From Zanthoxylum bungeanum (Eukaryota; Streptophyta; Magnoliopsida; Sapindales; Rutaceae): DNA of 64,000 nucleotides. Numbering within the stretch: position 1 is the stretch's first letter; every line of letters starts with the position of its first letter. The stretch lies in assembly GCA_019454045.1 (NCBI GenBank), contig SKCR01033449.1, positions 1 through 64,000 on the forward strand, given 5' to 3'. A program made the position numbers and the translations under genes. The notes under the pieces are model-generated. The model made no database searches. It saw nothing but the letters and a program-made list of their open reading frames with translations, and was not told the DNA's origin. Of the stretch, positions 23,373-34,138 are shown piece by piece.

Positions 23373-25927
23373 TGTAGGACACAAGAGCTGCGCGACGCAT
23401 GCTGTTCTAGACTCAGGGCCTAGTTGGGAGTACGGAGTAGCCAACGGAGGACTAAACCGGAGAATAAAGGAGTCGCCACCCTTGTGAACCGGGAAAATGA
23501 TTTAAGGCCGCACTCTCCCCTCGCAAGGGAAGACCTCAAACCGTTGGGTTCGGAATGGTCCATTACTTATGTCAATTGTAATGGATGGATTTGTGTAATA
23601 TTAACCAAGTCTACAAGACATACATTGGTAAAACTACTCTAAATTCCTATAGGCCTAAATCTAAATTCGCATACTTTGAAAGTAAATTTTTACAACGGTT
23701 ACATTCGGCATCACACATCAAACATGCTACATACATAGTAATCTAAACATACCTAAACTTAAATTCCTCATACAAAAGATAAATAACTAAAACATGCTAG
23801 AAATAAAATAACGTTCTAATGACCTAATCATGCTCAAATACAAGTTGGATGAAATGAAATACATGAATCCTTCAAGTGGTACGGGGCATTGTATCCCGAG
23901 TGCAAACCATAATACTGTCCATTCTGATTCGGCTATGGAATTTATGTCCGGGTTTCCATCCAATATACCACAAGAAAGAACATATATTCCATTCACCCAA
24001 AATCACATCATACACTAAATCATTATTTCATGTGAACAAATTCCAAATAACATGCCAAACTAACCATTCATGCTAAACACATTTTTTTAAATCATTATTT
24101 TATGTGAATAAATTTACTAATATAAACCCTCAGCTCTAACCTTTTTTGTCGTTCTTTGGAGGTGTGTTATATGGCCGTCGGAAAGGCTAAGACACCACGA
24201 TTCCACCGGTTCACTGTTTCACTGTTTTGCTCATTGTTTCGCTGTTTCGTCCGCTGTTTCCACTTCGTTTCGCTGCAATTTAAATCTCCACACTTTGCTC
24301 ACTGGTTTGCAATGAATTATGGGCTGTTTTGGTGAATTATGAGGGGTATTGGACCTCCGTTTGTTCGGTTTCTCGAAGACTTTCAAGTGCAGTTTTTTAT
24401 TCACTGTCTCGGTGAATTTGGGGACTGTTTTGAGTGTGTTTGAGCAGCTGTTTTGGGCGAATTTTAGAGGGTGTTTAGGGCAGTTTATTCACTGGTTTGG
24501 GGGCTAAAATTAGGGTGATTTGGGTGCTATTTCCAGGGGGCAAAATGGCATGAACTGCAGGCCTAATTAGGGGCTGATTTGTGTGTTTCTTGGGGGCTGA
24601 AATGGGAGTGCAGTGGCGTGAATCTTAGGGGCTTGTGAAGGAAGAATTGTGGGTGACTTATAGGGCTGTGAAGTGGGGCTTTATGGGCGTGTAGATGTGA
24701 GAACTAGGGGCTGAATGGATGCTTGAACTGATTGGAGGCAGTGAAGGAAGGGCTTGGGCGTGAATGTGTATCGGGTATGGTGTCTGATTGCATAAAGTGA
24801 GAGGTGCATGGAGACGTGTCTTGGCCAAGAGTTGTGCGTCTGTTTGGTGAGGGGTAGTTAAATAAGCTTGTTGGCTTGCCTTAGTGAGAAAGGTTGGTCG
24901 AAGGGTGAGAGAGAATGGAGGACGTGGTAAGGTTTAACGTGATGAGGGGGGCTCGGTCAGTAGGTTTCATTTTTTGGTGTTTGAGCTGAGTGGTGTTGGC
25001 AGTGTGGCGTGATGAGTGAAGGCTACGTGTGATGCTAGGGGACGTGGTGGCTGTTGAAGGCTGAGCTGCGCATGCCGTGTCTGTGTGTTATGGATGTGCA
25101 AGGTGTCTAATGGAGGGGAGGCTGGTCGTGAACTGAACGTGAGGCAGTGAAGGGTTGTGCTGGTTTTGTGAGCTAGGCGTGAATGTGTATTAGGTGTTCC
25201 AAGGCAGAAAAATGAGGGATTAAATAGGAAAATGGAGGGCATTAATGAGATTGGCATGTGATAATGAAAGGTAATCAATTTGATGACAAGTTTTGTTTGG
25301 AAATGGAAGGAAGGTAATGTATAATTGTGATTCTTTTTTGAAAATGAATAAAGGTTGAAAGGAAAGGAAATGAAATGACATGTTTTGTTGGGAAATGGAA
25401 GAAATGTTATGTATAATTGTGATCATTTGTTGAAAATTCAAAAAAAGGTGATGGAAAATGAAGAAAATGAGAGGGGATGGTGATGGGCGTGGGGTGTGAT
25501 GGCTAAATGATGTGGGGTTGATCTAATAATGCCTTGGAAATTAAGTGTCAAGGTAAAAGGTGAGATCAAAGGTGTAAAGTAAATTGGTGGAAGGATAAAT
25601 CATGTTTGAATAGTGCAATGAGGGTGAAATCATGTGCATGGGCGTGGGCTTTATGGATGGTGGACTTGGTGTTTGATTTGTCTTGGTTTCATGGGCTTTG
25701 GATGTGGGTTTAGAGTGGTTTGCGGGAATTTCGGGCCAAAGATATACCTCGAAATGAAGATTCAACAAGCGAACACCGAGTGAACTTAGCGAATCAAAAC
25801 CAATAATATGTCAATTCTTGACTTCTCCTTTCCGACGACCGTTTTCCGCAACTTCCACGACTTAAAGGTAGTGCCTCCTTACGAGACTCCTCATCGAGTT
25901 CGATATGCAAAAAATGCAATGCCTACA
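23373..25927 (-). mobile_element. 3' LTR of Gyp-B (2555 bp)
   Basis: Plus-strand ends TGTAGGACACAAG and GCAATGCCTACA. Matches 31913-34133 over its whole length except for about 320 bp (near 24395-24725) absent from the other LTR. Contains the 88-bp shared module at 23882-23969 (minus strand). Confidence 0.92.
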
Positions 25928-25943
25928 GTCGCCGCCACTTTGA
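25928..25943 (-). other. Polypurine tract of Gyp-B
   Basis: The minus strand reads tcaaagtggcggcgac directly before the LTR start; the counterpart in Gyp-A is aaagtgggggcgac (50928-50941). Confidence 0.75.
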
Positions 25944-26039
25944 TGGGATTTGTTCAGTGTGTGATAGTGACAATCCTATCAAAGTTCGTGCAATGCATTT
26001 TTACTTACTTGGCTTGCCAGCTGCCGCATGGTCCGTCTG

Positions 26040-27870
26040 CTGTTGTTGAGTTGATGGTGTTGAGGTGCTTCGACCCCTGGTCCATTCCCGAACTGTTGTT
26101 GTGCTGTGGTATGATGAAGTCCATTCCCGAACCGTCACCATGTTGTGGTCCATTCCTGAACCGATGATGTGAGGTGATGTGATGAGGTCCATTCCCGAAC
26201 CGTCACCGTGATGTGGTCCATTCTCGAACCGATGATGTGCTGTGATGAAGTCCATTCCCGAACTATCACCGTGATGTGGTCCATTCCCGAACCAATCTCT
26301 ATTCCCAGAGTGCCATTCCCGGCGTGCTCATTCTCGAGCTATCCATTCTCGGACTAAATCTTCATTCTCGGAGTGCCATTTCTGGCATGTCATTCTCGGC
26401 GTGCTCATTCTCGAAATGTCCATTCCCGGACTAAATCTCCATTCTCGGAGTTCCATTCCCGGCGTGCCATTCTCGGCGTGCTCATTCTCGAGTTGTTCGT
26501 TCCCGGACTAAATCTCCATTCTCGGAGTGCCATTCCTGGCGTGCCATTCTCGACGTGCTCATTCTCGAGCTGTCCATTCCCGGACTAAATCTCCATTCTT
26601 GGAGTGCCATTCCTGGCGTGCCATTCTCGGCGTGCTAATTCTTGAGCTGTCCATTCCCGGACTAAATCTCCATTCTCGGAGTGCCATTCCCGGCAGAAAC
26701 TGAAACTGATGTAATATGGGCTTTGCCCCAAAAATACCATACCCAGCAATACTGATCTGATGTAATGTGGGCCTCACCCCCAGAATACCGTACTCGGCAG
26801 AAACTGATCTGAACTGATGTGTCTCCATACCCGTAGTGCCGTATCCACCAAAGACTAATAGGGATGTGTGCCTCAACTCGCAAAATGCCATACCCGGCAT
26901 AGACTGATAGTGATGTGGGCCTCAACCCGCAGAGTGCCATACTCGGCAAAGACTGATAATGATGTGGGCCTCAACCCGCAGAATGCCATACCCGGTAAAA
27001 ACTGATAGTGATATGGGCCTCAACCAGCAGAGTGCCATACCTGGTAAAGACTGATAATGATGTGGGCCTCGCCCCCAGAGTGCCATACCCGGCAAAGACT
27101 GATAATGATGTGGGCCTCGCCCCCAGAGTGCCATAACCGGCAAAGACTGATAATGATGTGGGCCTCGCCCCCAGAGTGCCATACCCGGCAAAGACTGATA
27201 GTGATGTGGGCCTCAACCCGCAGAGTGCTATACCCGGCAAAGACTGATAATAATGTGGGCCTCGCCCCCAGAGTGCCATACCCGGCAAAGACTGATAGCG
27301 ATGTGGGCCTCAACCCGCAGAGTGCCATACCCGGCAAAGTCTGATAACGATGTGGGCCTCGCCCCTAGAGTGCCATACCCGAAAATACTGATAATGATGT
27401 GGGCCTCGCCCCCAGAGTGCCATACCTGGCAAAGACTGATAGTGATGTGGGCCTCACCCCCAGAGTGTCATACCCGGCAAAGACTGATATGATGTGGGCC
27501 TCAACCCGCAGAGTGCCATACCAGCAAAGACTGATAATGATGTGGGCCTCGCCCCTAGAGTGCCATACCCGGCAAGACTGCTATTCATACTGATGTGGGC
27601 CTCGCCCCCAGAGTGCCATACCCGGCAAAGACTGATAATGATGTGGGCCTCGCCCCCAGAGTGCCATACCTGGCAAAGACTGATAGTGATGTGGGCCTCG
27701 CCCCCAAAGTGTCATACCCGGCAAAGACTGATAATGATGTGGGCCTCAACCCGCAGAATGATGTGGGCCTCGCCCTCGAACTGATGATGTAGGGTCTCGC
27801 CCCTAGGCTGATATGGGCCTCGCCCTCGAACTGATAATGATGTGGGCCTCACCCCAAAGCTGATATGGAC
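26040..27870 (-). repeat. Large three-family tandem-repeat block before the 3' LTR of Gyp-B
   Basis: Three arrays lie side by side. 26700-27870 has at least 20 copies of a 47-49 bp unit around gatgtgggcctcgcccccag and gtgccatacccggcaaagac. 26306-26690 has five copies of a 77-bp unit built of cattctcgg/cattcccgg words. 26080-26300 has a shorter unit around ccattcccgaaccgtcacc. Gyp-A has related arrays at 50115-50800 in the same relative place. Long open frames on both strands are repeat artefacts. Confidence 0.93.
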
Positions 27871-28702
27871 CTTGTTCCCAAGCTGACATGATATTCTGTT
27901 TCACATATTGTATTACCTCTCACGAGATAATCTTTGATAGCTAGACATATTTTCGTCCTCAACGAATGCTTCGTGTCAAAACCGATGAATCTTCAAAGTA
28001 CTCGATATACTCAAGTCCAATCATCTGAATGGGTGATCTGAGCTAGACTCCTCATGTGTGTGTGCCAGGGCTCTTCCGCAGCTTAGTCCTTAAGTAAGCC
28101 AACTTAGTGATTTCGTTTCAGAGAATCGAACTAGTGGGTCTAACCAACCTGGATGTCTTAATCACATTCTGTGATTACTTCAGCATACTCAACATGATAT
28201 GGTTTTCATCTTTTTTCTTTCGTCTCTTTCTTTTCATTTTCTTTTTTCTTTTTTCTTTTCTTTCTTTCTTTTTTTTTCTTTTCTTTTCTGACACACCTAC
28301 CCTTTAAGGTAGCATTTCTCCTCATGGTGGTCCTAATACTCGCTCATGGGTAGCTTCACGCTTATCGGTTATAGGTGGTCTATTTTTTTCTTTTCTTTTT
28401 TATTTTTTATTTCAGAGACTTTTTTCTTTATTTCCAACCATATCATATATCATAGCATCAGTAAATAAGTGTGGACACCCAGGCAAACGGTCATTCACTA
28501 ATACATCATCTCTTCAACTAGTCACCTCGATAACTACTCAGGCTTCTACTGCTAGGATCTTGTAATCAAGTGTTCGTGAGTCTAACTGAGATCAATCCAT
28601 TCAGAATACCGGACGAGAGCATGTCTCGCACTTACCGTTTCTAGGGAGAATACAATGTCATCACCAGACATATGTCTAACTATCAAAGACTTCTCTCACT
28701 CA
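27871..28702 (-). other. Noncoding Gyp-B interior with pyrimidine tract and inverted repeat
   Basis: No gene is visible. A long ct/tttc-rich tract covers about 28205-28290, with a second T-rich stretch at 28383-28440. A 20-bp inverted repeat (tctttgatag[c/t]tagacatat) has arms at 27931-27950 and 28670-28689, with one mismatch. Origin unclear: part of the retroelement's 3' region or a small insertion. Confidence 0.5.
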
Positions 28703-28711
28703 TTTTTTTTT
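28703..28711 (-). other. Poly(A) run behind the LOG ORF
   Basis: Nine A residues on the minus strand, 69 bases after the LOG stop codon, where a short 3' untranslated tail would end. It fits a processed mRNA copy. The run is short, and no matching target duplication was found around the putative copy. Confidence 0.5.
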
Positions 28712-28780
28712 GAACAATTAAACTAGAATACAAAGTTTCAAATATGTTTCATGTATGTAATATCTGGTTAGCAGGAAACA

Positions 28781-29434
28781 TCACTGATTAAGATCAATGT
28801 CCAATTTGCGTTTCTTGCCACGATCACTATCTGTCCAGTCCAATTTGGAGAGGATGGGGTCGAGCTTCGGTTCAAAAGCTAGGATCTGGTCAATCAACTC
28901 TTCGGCCTTTGTCGCAGTCAAGAAAATATCTCCCACAGATTTGGTGACGAACTCATGTCTCTTGGCTTCCGCGAGAAACACAAACAGACTATAGAAGAAA
29001 TGCTCAACATTGAGTATTCCAATGGGCTTCTGATGAATGTTTAAATGCGCCCATGATGCTACGGTGAATATCTCTTCAAGGGTACCAAGTCCACCTAGTA
29101 ACGCAATAAACGCATCTGCAATATTTATCATTTCATGGAGTCGTTCAGACATACCTGATATGATGCGTGCATCTCCATTTGTTGGTCCAATTAACTGTTC
29201 GTCCGCCAAAGGTCTTGGGATGATTCCCAAAACACGACCGCCACCGTCCTGAACGGCTTTTGAAATGCTTCCCATTATCCCAAGATTTCCACCGCCATAT
29301 ACTAGGTGCATATTCTTCTCAGCCATGACTCGCCCCAGTTCCTTTGCAGCCTCAATGAATTCTGGTTTATTACCAGTATTGGATCCACAGAAAACACAAA
29401 TTTGCTTAACTCGCTGCTGTGAAGTTGCTTCCAT
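28781..29434 (-). CDS. LOG-family cytokinin riboside 5'-monophosphate phosphoribohydrolase
   Basis: 217 codons, no intron, no stop. Plant LOG enzymes release active cytokinin bases from riboside monophosphates in cytosol and nucleus. Seen here: ICVFCGSNTGNKPEF near the start (nucleotide-binding CGS.xG), LVYGGGNLGIMG at about 45-56, GRVLGIIPRPL, SERLHEMI with the family arginine, then LLGGLGTLEE at about 112-121 in place of the canonical PGGxGTxxE. The proline is replaced by leucine, the usual lysine after the arginine is L, and the rest (LNIHQKPIGILNV) is well kept. Length is normal for the family. The C-terminus ends in a basic KKRKLDIDLNQ stretch. It lies wholly inside Gyp-B, in the element's own orientation. 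Known LOG genes usually have several introns, so an intronless copy with a poly(A) run suggests a retrocopy. The intact frame implies recent capture or selection; activity is uncertain because of the proline change. Confidence 0.9.
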   Translation of the reverse strand: MEATSQQRVKQICVFCGSNTGNKPEFIEAAKELGRVMAEKNMHLVYGGGNLGIMGSISKAVQDGGGRVLGIIPRPLADEQLIGPTNGDARIISGMSERLHEMINIADAFIALLGGLGTLEEIFTVASWAHLNIHQKPIGILNVEHFFYSLFVFLAEAKRHEFVTKSVGDIFLTATKAEELIDQILAFEPKLDPILSKLDWTDSDRGKKRKLDIDLNQ

Positions 29435-29583
29435 TTTCTTTATCTTACTTGGATGTATATTTGGATGTGTTGAGAAGAGAAATGTTGAGCTGAACTTATA
29501 GAACCTGAAAAGGGATGAGTAATAATTGCACTAATATCTTCCGCCGAATGGTTGTTAGCTAAACCACAAAAGAATTCGTCAGA

Positions 29584-29800
29584 GGTCAAAAAGTCTCTGG
29601 ATCATGTCTACAACAATATAAGAAAGCAACAAAAGAAATCGTGTGCGGTCAAAAAGTCGTGGATTCTATCCACGAAAATAAAATAAAATACCAAAAGAAG
29701 TCCTAAAAGGTCAAAAAGTTGTGGATCCTGTCCACAAAAACACCAAAACAAGTCATGAAGGGTCAAAAAGTCTGGGATCCTATCTACGAAAATAACAGAA
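29584..29800. repeat. Four copies of a 52-63 bp unit upstream of LOG
   Basis: ggtcaaaaagt recurs at 29584, 29647, 29709 and 29761, each followed by tggat.ctrtc.ac.aaa. On the minus strand each unit looks like a 3' splice site (ttttcgtag or gtggacag) followed by gatcc..gactttttgacc. It ends about 150 bp upstream of the LOG start codon. Confidence 0.8.
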
Positions 29801-30502
29801 AATAACAAAAGAAGGCAAATCAAAGAATAATTAAAGCAAAGAAATTGTGTACTCAATATGCCTCATGCTTGGTATAAATTCATTAGGATGCGTCTCAGGA
29901 ATTCTTTCCTTACTCTGCCACAACTAATGAATTATCTCCCATCTTTGTGATTGCCGAGCACCATTCCCTCTGTCTTAAAATGCTATGTTTTTGCTTTTAC
30001 CTACAAAAATAACACACAAAATTAAAGACTCTACGACATGTATACACAAAGCATGAAAACAGAAATTGCAACAAAGTGCATGGGTGGCCTCCCTGCTAAA
30101 TTCATCGTCTTCAGCCAGACATGACCGAAACCCATCTGTCAAGGTGGCTTCAATGTCATCCTTAATGCTTGTGTCACCTTTTGATCTTTGCCGCTTTCTT
30201 TTTCTTTTTTCTTCTTTAAAACCTGCGAATACAAAACAACAGAATAAAGACGTGTGCATGTAATGTATACGTATGCAAGTGTACAGGTCCTCCCTATTCA
30301 TGATGGGTTAGACCCTCATTGTGCTCCTTGGCGCCATGTGTTTCCTCCTACTAGTTCTTCCTTTCTGTTTAAAACCTGCAAACATAGGACAAACACAAGA
30401 ATTGCAAGTACGTTACGTGTATGCATGCATGGATATGTTTCTTATCCCGTTGGGTTAGGCCTTCCGCCAATTCCCTTGGTGACTTGCTTAGTCTTCTTTC
30501 CT
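29801..30502 (-). other. Gyp-B interior with duplicated intron-end-like cassettes
   Basis: On the minus strand, a block running from taaccca through tgcatac...gta.. to a pyrimidine stretch and gcag|gttttaaa occurs twice, with the acceptor-like ends near 30371 and 30218. Gyp-A has one version (49930-50040, ending ttaacag|gtttcgaagaaag). A 108-codon minus-strand frame (29975-30301) has a basic then acidic stretch (EEKRKRKRQRSKGD, then ATLTDGF) that I cannot assign to a family. Confidence 0.45.
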
Positions 30503-30808
30503 TCAGGCAAAATGCAGATTCAATCTGATAACATTGATCGGCTCGGTGAACTCGTTCCCTTCCAAGTCTGACAGTTTCACTGCTCCATTTCTCAATTTCT
30601 GAATGGCTATCCTTTCTTTTCTGCTTGCTTCTTCTAAGGATTCTCCGATGGTCTTTCCATTCTGATTGTACAACTTTCTGTTATTGGCTATACCGGGTAC
30701 GGTCAAACTGGCCACAACATTAGTCAGAACTTGCAACATCTCAATAATTTTAGTTACATTAATCTCCAATTGATCCAAGCAGGATCTCTCGTTTGCTAAT
30801 TTGCTCAT
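30503..30808 (-). pseudogene. Gyp-B gag remnant, core deleted
   Basis: 101 codons starting MSKLANERSCLDQLE, with an isoleucine/leucine-rich segment typical of a coiled-coil gag start. This matches the gag start of Gyp-A (48221, MSESDIEVSRIDQLE). The second half (ESLEEASRKERIAIQKL) matches a stretch that in Gyp-A lies behind gag (about 49749-49845). So the whole gag core, present between these two points in Gyp-A, is missing here. It may be a translated short protein, or just a relic of an internal deletion. Confidence 0.7.
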
Positions 30809-31550
30809 GTTGACTGACGGTCTCTTGACGAGTCTCTCTGCTTTCCTAACCCAATGGGAATCTATGATGGCTTTTAAGACACAAAAGGGTTAACATGATG
30901 CGTGTATGCATGAAATGCTTGAGATGCGTGTGATGCGGAAAATACATTTATAAGTTGGCCTATCATCATTTTAAAGCATTCAATCACATCATTGCGCGGT
31001 GCAAACTTGTCCCAGTTGAAAAGGCCCAACAAGTTTATACTTTTGCGATAACATGGCTAAACGACTTTAAATAATAAGAGGCCTAAACACAAAATGGCCC
31101 ATCGACATTTTAGAAGCTTTTGGCCCAATTATCAAAGGACGCGAACTCGTTCCAGTTTAAATGGCCCAACCAGTTTATATATCTTGACAAAAATTCCAAT
31201 TGAATCCAAATAACGATGGTCCCAAACAAAAGCATAAAAGAAATGATTTCTATGGGTCATACAACTAGGGTTCACATGCAGGTTTTAGGAATGTAAACAA
31301 AGGCCCTTATTGACAAAGGATTACTCACAACTTGGACTCCCCATTCAAGGGTTCAAACGACCAAGTGAGTGCACCTCATGGTATATGCCAACAAGTTAAG
31401 GTATGTGACTAACTGTCAAATGGACTTCCCGTTGTAGATTCCCCAGAGGGAGGGTGGAGCGAGGCTCACTTAAGTACCCAAGCCCCTTAGGCTCTTATCG
31501 CTTGGTGACAGGAATAAACAACGAGTCCCCAAATTAGTCTATCAGATGAG

Positions 31551-31790
31551 ATGATTATCTAGATGCCTTCATAGCTTTTCCTTATAAAAAGGTAGTGAAT
31601 GAAGGAAGACACCAACCATCCCCTAAGAAAATGATTATCTAGGTGCCTTCACAGCTTTTCCTTATAAAAAGGTAGTGAATGAAGGAAGACACCAACCATC
31701 CCCTAAGAAAATGATTATCTAGGTGCCTTCACAGCTTTTCCTTATAAAAAGGTAGTGAATGAAGGAAGACACCAAACCATCACCTAGCCC
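31551..31790. repeat. 80-bp tandem repeat, three copies, in the Gyp-B leader
   Basis: gattatctaggtgccttcac starts at 31553 (with variants), 31633 and 31713, exactly 80 bp apart. The unit includes ccttataaaaaggtagtgaa. Gyp-A has one diverged copy near 47325-47400. The rest of the leader (30809-31892) is noncoding. Confidence 0.93.
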
Positions 31791-31892
31791 TAACAATGCC
31801 TTTAATTAAACTACTTAAACCCACAGTAAACATGGTTAATTAAAACACAAATCCAGACATTACAAGACAATATTTCGAGGCCGATTCTCCAT

Positions 31893-31912
31893 CCCCAGTG
31901 GAGTCGCCAGAC
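31893..31912 (-). other. Primer binding site region of Gyp-B
   Basis: The minus strand reads gtctggcgactccactgggg directly after the 5' LTR; Gyp-A has the same with one change. This differs from the tRNA-Met site of the Copia elements. Ogre-type elements are known to use a tRNA-Arg primer, but I have not matched the tRNA here. Confidence 0.7.
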
Positions 31913-34133
31913 TGTAGGACACAGGAGCTGGGCGACGCATGCTGTTCTAGACTCAGTGCCTAGTTGGGAGTACGGAGTAGCCAACAGAGGACTAAACCGG
32001 AGAATAAAGGAGTCGCCACCCGGTGTGAACCGGGAAAATGATTTAAAGCCGCACTCTCCCCTCGCAAGGGAAGACCTCAAACCGTTGGGTTCGGAATGGT
32101 CCCTTACTTATGTCAATTGTAATGGATGGATTTGTGTAATATTAACCAAGTCTACAAGACATACATTGGTAAAACTACTCTAAATTCCTATAGGCCTAAA
32201 TCTAAATTCGCATGCTTTGAAAGTAAATTTTTACAACGGCAAACATTCGGCATCACACATCAAACATGCTACATACATAGTATTCTAAACATACCTAAAC
32301 TTAAATTCCTCATACAAAAGATAAATAACTAAAACATGCTAGAAATAAAATAACGTTCTAATGACCTAATCATGCACAAATACAAGTTGGATGAAATGGA
32401 ATACATGAATCCTTCAAGTGGTACGGGGCATTGTATCCCGAGTGCAAACCATAATACTGTCCATTCTGATTCGGCTATGGAATTTATGTCCGGGTTTCCA
32501 TCCAATATACCACAAGAAAGAACACATATTCCATTCACCCAAAATCACATCATACAATAAATCATTATTTCATGTGAACAAATTCCAAAAAACATGCCAA
32601 ACTAACTATTCATGCTAAACATATTTTTTTAAATCATTATTTTATGTGAATAAATTTAATATTATAAACCCTCAGGTCTAACCTTTTTTGTCATTCTTTG
32701 GAGGTGCGTTATATCGCCGTCAGAAAGGCTAAGACACCACGATTCCACCGGTTCACTGTTTTGCTCACTGTTTTGCTGTTTCGTCCGCTGTTTCCACTTT
32801 GTTTCGCTGCAATTTAAATCTCCACACTTTGCTGACTGGTTTGCAATGAATTATGGGCTGTTTTGGTGAATTTTGAGGGGTATTGGACTGCCATTTGTTC
32901 GGTTTCTCGAAGACTTTCAAGTGCAGTTTGAACTGATTGGAGGCAGTGAAGGAAGGGCTTGGGCGTGAATGTGTATCGAGTATGGTGTCTGATTGCATAA
33001 AGTGAGAGGTGCAAGGAGACGTGTCTTGGCCAAGAGTTGTGCGTCTGTTTGGTGAGGGGTTGTTAAATCAGCTTGTTGGCTTGGCTTAGTGAGAAGGGTT
33101 GGTCGAAGGGTGAGAGAGAAGGGAGGACGTGGTAATGTTTATCGTGATGAGGGGGGCTCGGTCAGTAGGTTTCTTTTTTTTTGTGTTTGAGCTGAGTGGG
33201 GTTGGCAGTGTGGCGTGATGAATGAAGGCTACGTGTGATGCTAGGGGACGTGGTGGCTGTTGAAGGCTAAGCTGCGCATGCCGTGTCTGTGTGTTGTGGA
33301 TGTGCAAGGTGTCTAATGGAGGGGGGGCTGGTCGTGAACTGAACGTGAGGCAGTGAAGGGTTGTGCTGGTTTTGTGAGCCAGGCGTGAATGTGTATTAGG
33401 TGTTCCAAGGCAGAAAAATGATGGTTTAAATAGGCAAATGGAGGGCATTAATGAGATTGCCAAGTGATAATGAAAGGGAATCAATTTGATGATAAGTTTT
33501 GTTTGGAAATGGAAGGAAGGTAATGTATAATTGTGATTCTTTGTTGAAAATGAATAAAGGTTGAAAGGAAAGGAAATGAAATGACATGTTTTGGTTGGAA
33601 ATGGAAGAAAGGTTATGTATAATTGTGATCCTTTGTTGAAAATTCAAAAAAAGGTGATGGAAAATGAAGAAAATGAGAGGGGATAGTGATGGGCGTGGGG
33701 TGTGATGGCTAAATGATGTGGGGTTGATATAATAATGCCTTGGAAATTAGGTGTCAAGGTAAAAGGTGAGATAAAAGGTGTAAAGTAAATTGGTGGAAGG
33801 ATAAATCATGTTTGAATAGTGCAAGAAGGGTGAAATCATGTGCATGGAGGTGGGCTATATGGATGGTGGACTTGGTGTTTGATTTGTCTTAGTTTCATGG
33901 GCTTTGGATGTGGGTTTAGAGTGGTTTGCGGGAATTTCAGGCCAAAGATATACCTCGAAATGAAGATTCAACAAGCGAACTCCGAGCGAACTTAGCGAAT
34001 CAAAACCAATAATATGTCAATTCTTGACTTCTCCTTTCCGACGACCGTTTTCCGCAACTTCCATGACTTAAAGGTAGTGCCTCCTTACGAGACTCCTCAT
34101 CGGGTTCGATATGCAAAAAATGCAATGCCTATA
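31913..34133 (-). mobile_element. 5' LTR of Gyp-B (2221 bp)
   Basis: Plus-strand ends TGTAGGACACAGG and GCAATGCCTATA (the last C of CTACA changed to T). About 320 bp shorter than the 3' LTR. A TATA-like ctatttaaac lies on the minus strand near 33424-33433. Contains the 88-bp module at 32424-32511. Confidence 0.92.
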
Positions 34134-34138
34134 GCAAC

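Larger units (their letters stand above)
23373..34133 (-). mobile_element. Gyp-B: non-autonomous Ogre/Tat-like element carrying a LOG gene
   Basis: LTRs 23373-25927 (3') and 31913-34133 (5'), primer site 31893-31912, polypurine tract from 25928, and target duplication gcaac (23368-23372, 34134-34138). The interior has a gag remnant (30503-30808), a LOG-family ORF (28781-29434) and a large tandem-repeat block (26040-27870). No protease, RT or integrase is visible. LTR ends, primer site and 3' repeats are shared with Gyp-A. It must have been moved by enzymes from another element. Confidence 0.9.

Noticed and set aside
24967..25441. Minus-strand frames with histidine/serine/proline-rich peptides (also 33086-33647)
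   Set aside because: Located in the paired Gyp-B LTRs, which are noncoding; composition reflects the base bias.
26559..27792. Many overlapping 60-113 codon frames on both strands with repeated peptides
   Set aside because: They arise from the 47-49 and 77 bp tandem repeats in all frames; no codon bias or family match.
26700..27870. Regular array resembling a CRISPR
   Set aside because: Units are contiguous without unique spacers, lie within a plant retrotransposon, and vary in length and sequence.
28781..29434. LOG as an ordinary host gene with Gyp-B assembled around it by chance
   Set aside because: Both LTRs, the gcaac duplication and the empty sister site show that LOG lies inside one inserted unit.
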